Shown here: one piece after another, positions 60,303 to 61,497 of the stretch
Layout: every line of letters starts with the position of its first letter
How positions within the stretch are numbered: the stretch's first letter is position 1
Assembly: GCA_900101355.1 (NCBI GenBank)
Contig: FMUV01000013.1
Span: 1-61,497, forward strand
From: Ruminococcus sp. YE282
GTDB taxonomy: Bacteria; Bacillota; Clostridia; Oscillospirales; Acutalibacteraceae
Reading direction: 5' to 3'
DNA: 61,497 nucleotides
Made by a program: the position numbers and the translations under genes
The notes under the pieces: generated by a model
The model's database searches: none
The model's input: only the letters and a program-made list of their open reading frames with translations
Told to the model about the DNA's origin: nothing

Positions 60303-61100
60303 ATGCGTTTACTTATATTGACAAAACGTAAACTTATTTCAATAGGTTTTTGCTTACTTACAGGGATTTTGGCGGCAACCGTTGCAATTTCATCAACAGT
60401 AAAGACAGTCCAGACTGCAAACACGCCCAGAGAAATCCCCATTTATCACGTTGATACGGATAAAAAACAGGTGGCATTATCGTTTGACGCCGCCTGGGGT
60501 AATGAACAGACAAATACGCTTCTTGACATACTTGATAAATATGAGGTTAAGACCACGTTCTTCCTTGTGGGAGCTTGGGTTGACAATTATCCCGAGAGCG
60601 TGAAAGATATCGCAGACAAGGGTCACGATATAGGTAACCACAGCAACACTCATCCTCATATGACTCAAATGTCATCATCTGATATGACTAAGGAAGTTGA
60701 GGAGTGTAACAAAAAGATTGAAGAAATAACCGGTTGCAGACCAACGCTTTTCAGAGCACCGTACGGCGATTATAATAACGATGTTGTAAAATCTGTAAAC
60801 GGGTGCAATATGTACTGTGTTCAGTGGGATGTCGATTCGCTTGACTGGAAAGACCCGACCCCACAGCAGATAACCCAAAATGTACTTAAAAAGCTTCAGG
60901 ACGGCAGTATTATACTTATGCACAACGGTGCCAAAAACACTCCCGAAGCACTGCCGATGGTAATCGAGGGAATCAAGGAAAAGGGCTACGAAATCGTGCC
61001 GATTTCCGAAATACTTTTAAAGGGCGATTATTACACAGACGTTAACGGTAAGATGTGCGCCAAAGAGAGTGAAACCACTGTTTCTGAAAATAGCAACTGA
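60303..61100 (+). CDS. PdaB-like polysaccharide deacetylase
   Basis: A 265-residue membrane-anchored NodB-domain deacetylase. An N-terminal span (LISIGFCLLTGILAATVAIS) acts as signal anchor. Catalytic blocks: ALSFDAAWGNEQT with the metal Asp, GNHSNTHPHMT with the His pair, FRAPYGDYNND, and IILMHNGAKNT. SFDAAWG is typical of the PdaB group tied to sporulation cortex or cell-wall chitin-like substrates. It suggests a spore-forming lineage. Expression may be limited by the upstream hairpin. Confidence 0.88.
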   Translation: MRLLILTKRKLISIGFCLLTGILAATVAISSTVKTVQTANTPREIPIYHVDTDKKQVALSFDAAWGNEQTNTLLDILDKYEVKTTFFLVGAWVDNYPESVKDIADKGHDIGNHSNTHPHMTQMSSSDMTKEVEECNKKIEEITGCRPTLFRAPYGDYNNDVVKSVNGCNMYCVQWDVDSLDWKDPTPQQITQNVLKKLQDGSIILMHNGAKNTPEALPMVIEGIKEKGYEIVPISEILLKGDYYTDVNGKMCAKESETTVSENSN

Positions 61101-61125
61101 ATGTAGCTTTAAACATTTAAAACAT

Positions 61126-61159
61126 TGACCGGGCAATCTAAAGTGGAACTGCCCGGTCA
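61126..61159 (+). terminator. Rho-independent terminator after the deacetylase gene
   Basis: TGACCGGGCA (61126-61135) and TGCCCGGTCA (61150-61159) form a perfect ten-pair stem with a 14-base loop, followed by a T-rich stretch. It ends the cysE-cysS-deacetylase region. Confidence 0.85.
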
Positions 61160-61497
61160 TGTTATTTGTTTATTCAACTTAAATAGGGCAACCCATAAAA
61201 TTTTGTGTAAATAATAATCCTTCAAGCAATAACAGAATACAGGATTGCGGTTGCAATCAGGCTTTCTGATTTGCCCCGTGTCAACTTTTCATTCCTGTCT
61301 GCGGAATGTTATGCATGCCAAAGCGTGAATAACATTTTGCAGACAGGAAATTCTATTCTCAGGGGCAAATCAAGCAGGTATTCTGGCCTCAAATATTATT
61401 GATAACTGGCTTAAAACTACATCCCAGTTTCGACATCTTTGTGTCCAGCGTTCGACAATTTTTTGAGACGCTAAATACAACATTTTGCGCAGGCTGT
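61160..61497 (-). ncRNA. Structured non-coding region, possible cobalamin-type riboswitch
   Basis: No coding frame in the last 340 bases. Nested inverted repeats are obvious: GATTTGCCCC (61268-61277) with GGGGCAAATC (61362-61371), and inside it TTCCTGTCTGC (61292-61302) with GCAGACAGGAA (61339-61349), continued by ATGTTAT with ATAACAT. On the minus strand GGCCAGAATACCTGC (61389-61375) resembles the 3' conserved segment of cobalamin riboswitches, with AACTGG/CCAGTT pairing upstream. If so, the RNA would read leftward and the hairpin would be its expression platform, but no leftward gene is in the window. Tentative. Confidence 0.35.

Noticed and set aside
59876..60442. 188-codon minus-strand frame across the end of cysS and start of the deacetylase gene
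   Set aside because: Antisense to two known genes and spans their intergenic hairpin; no motif.

Overview
The window joins two kinds of DNA. Positions 1 to about 45,680 are one end of an integrated phage-like element: AT-rich, densely packed, almost all genes on the + strand with 1-20 base overlaps. Positions 45,682-61,497 are ordinary chromosome of an anaerobic, probably spore-forming Clostridia-type bacterium (gut Oscillospiraceae/Ruminococcus-like is my guess from gene content: comM fragment, DUF1858, trmK, nif3-like, trmB, two-component pair, DUF1385, prmC, recA-recX-rimO-pgsA, cysE-cysS, pdaB-like deacetylase). The junction is clean: a large serine recombinase gene ends at 45,642 and about 40 bases later the reading frame of the C-terminal third of ComM/YifB begins, so the element sits inside comM.

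Element layout. 1-8,606: DNA methyltransferases, a phage SAM synthetase, a GroES-GroEL pair and an RlmN/Cfr-like radical SAM enzyme. 8,648-9,799: leftward ImmA-like peptidase and XRE repressor, and a control region with face-to-face promoters and four operators at about 31-base spacing. 9,827-23,786: early genes with an ADP-ribosylglycohydrolase, a homing endonuclease, a nucleotidyltransferase/CCA-adding/kinase set that looks like RNA repair, three more DNA methyltransferases, an XF1762-type protein and a PAPS-reductase-type protein. 24,256-32,763: replication and recombination block (DUF1071 annealing protein, SSB, HD hydrolase, DnaB helicase, DnaG primase, Cas4-like nuclease, DNA polymerase III alpha). 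32,776-36,004: macrodomain protein and a complete WGR-PARP, interleaved with two homing endonucleases. 36,098-43,925: nucleotide metabolism (guanylate kinase, deoxyribosyltransferase-like, class III ribonucleotide reductase with activase, dUTPase). 43,933-45,642: terminator, promoter, integrase. No capsid, tail, terminase or lysis gene was recognised, so the rest of the element lies left of the window.

Three themes stand out. First, six DNA methyltransferases without a recognisable restriction partner, with their own SAM synthetase; several carry G or C homopolymers just upstream of the SAM-binding motif, some out of frame, and the window itself begins on a G10 tract inside one of them. One of the six has two homologous N-terminal modules in different frames ahead of its G8 tract. 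Second, a set of ADP-ribose enzymes (writer plus two candidate erasers). Third, the word GCGCGG is strongly over-used in the element and not in the flanking chromosome.

No rRNA, tRNA, CRISPR array or insertion sequence was recognised. All identifications are from reading sequence motifs; no database search was possible.
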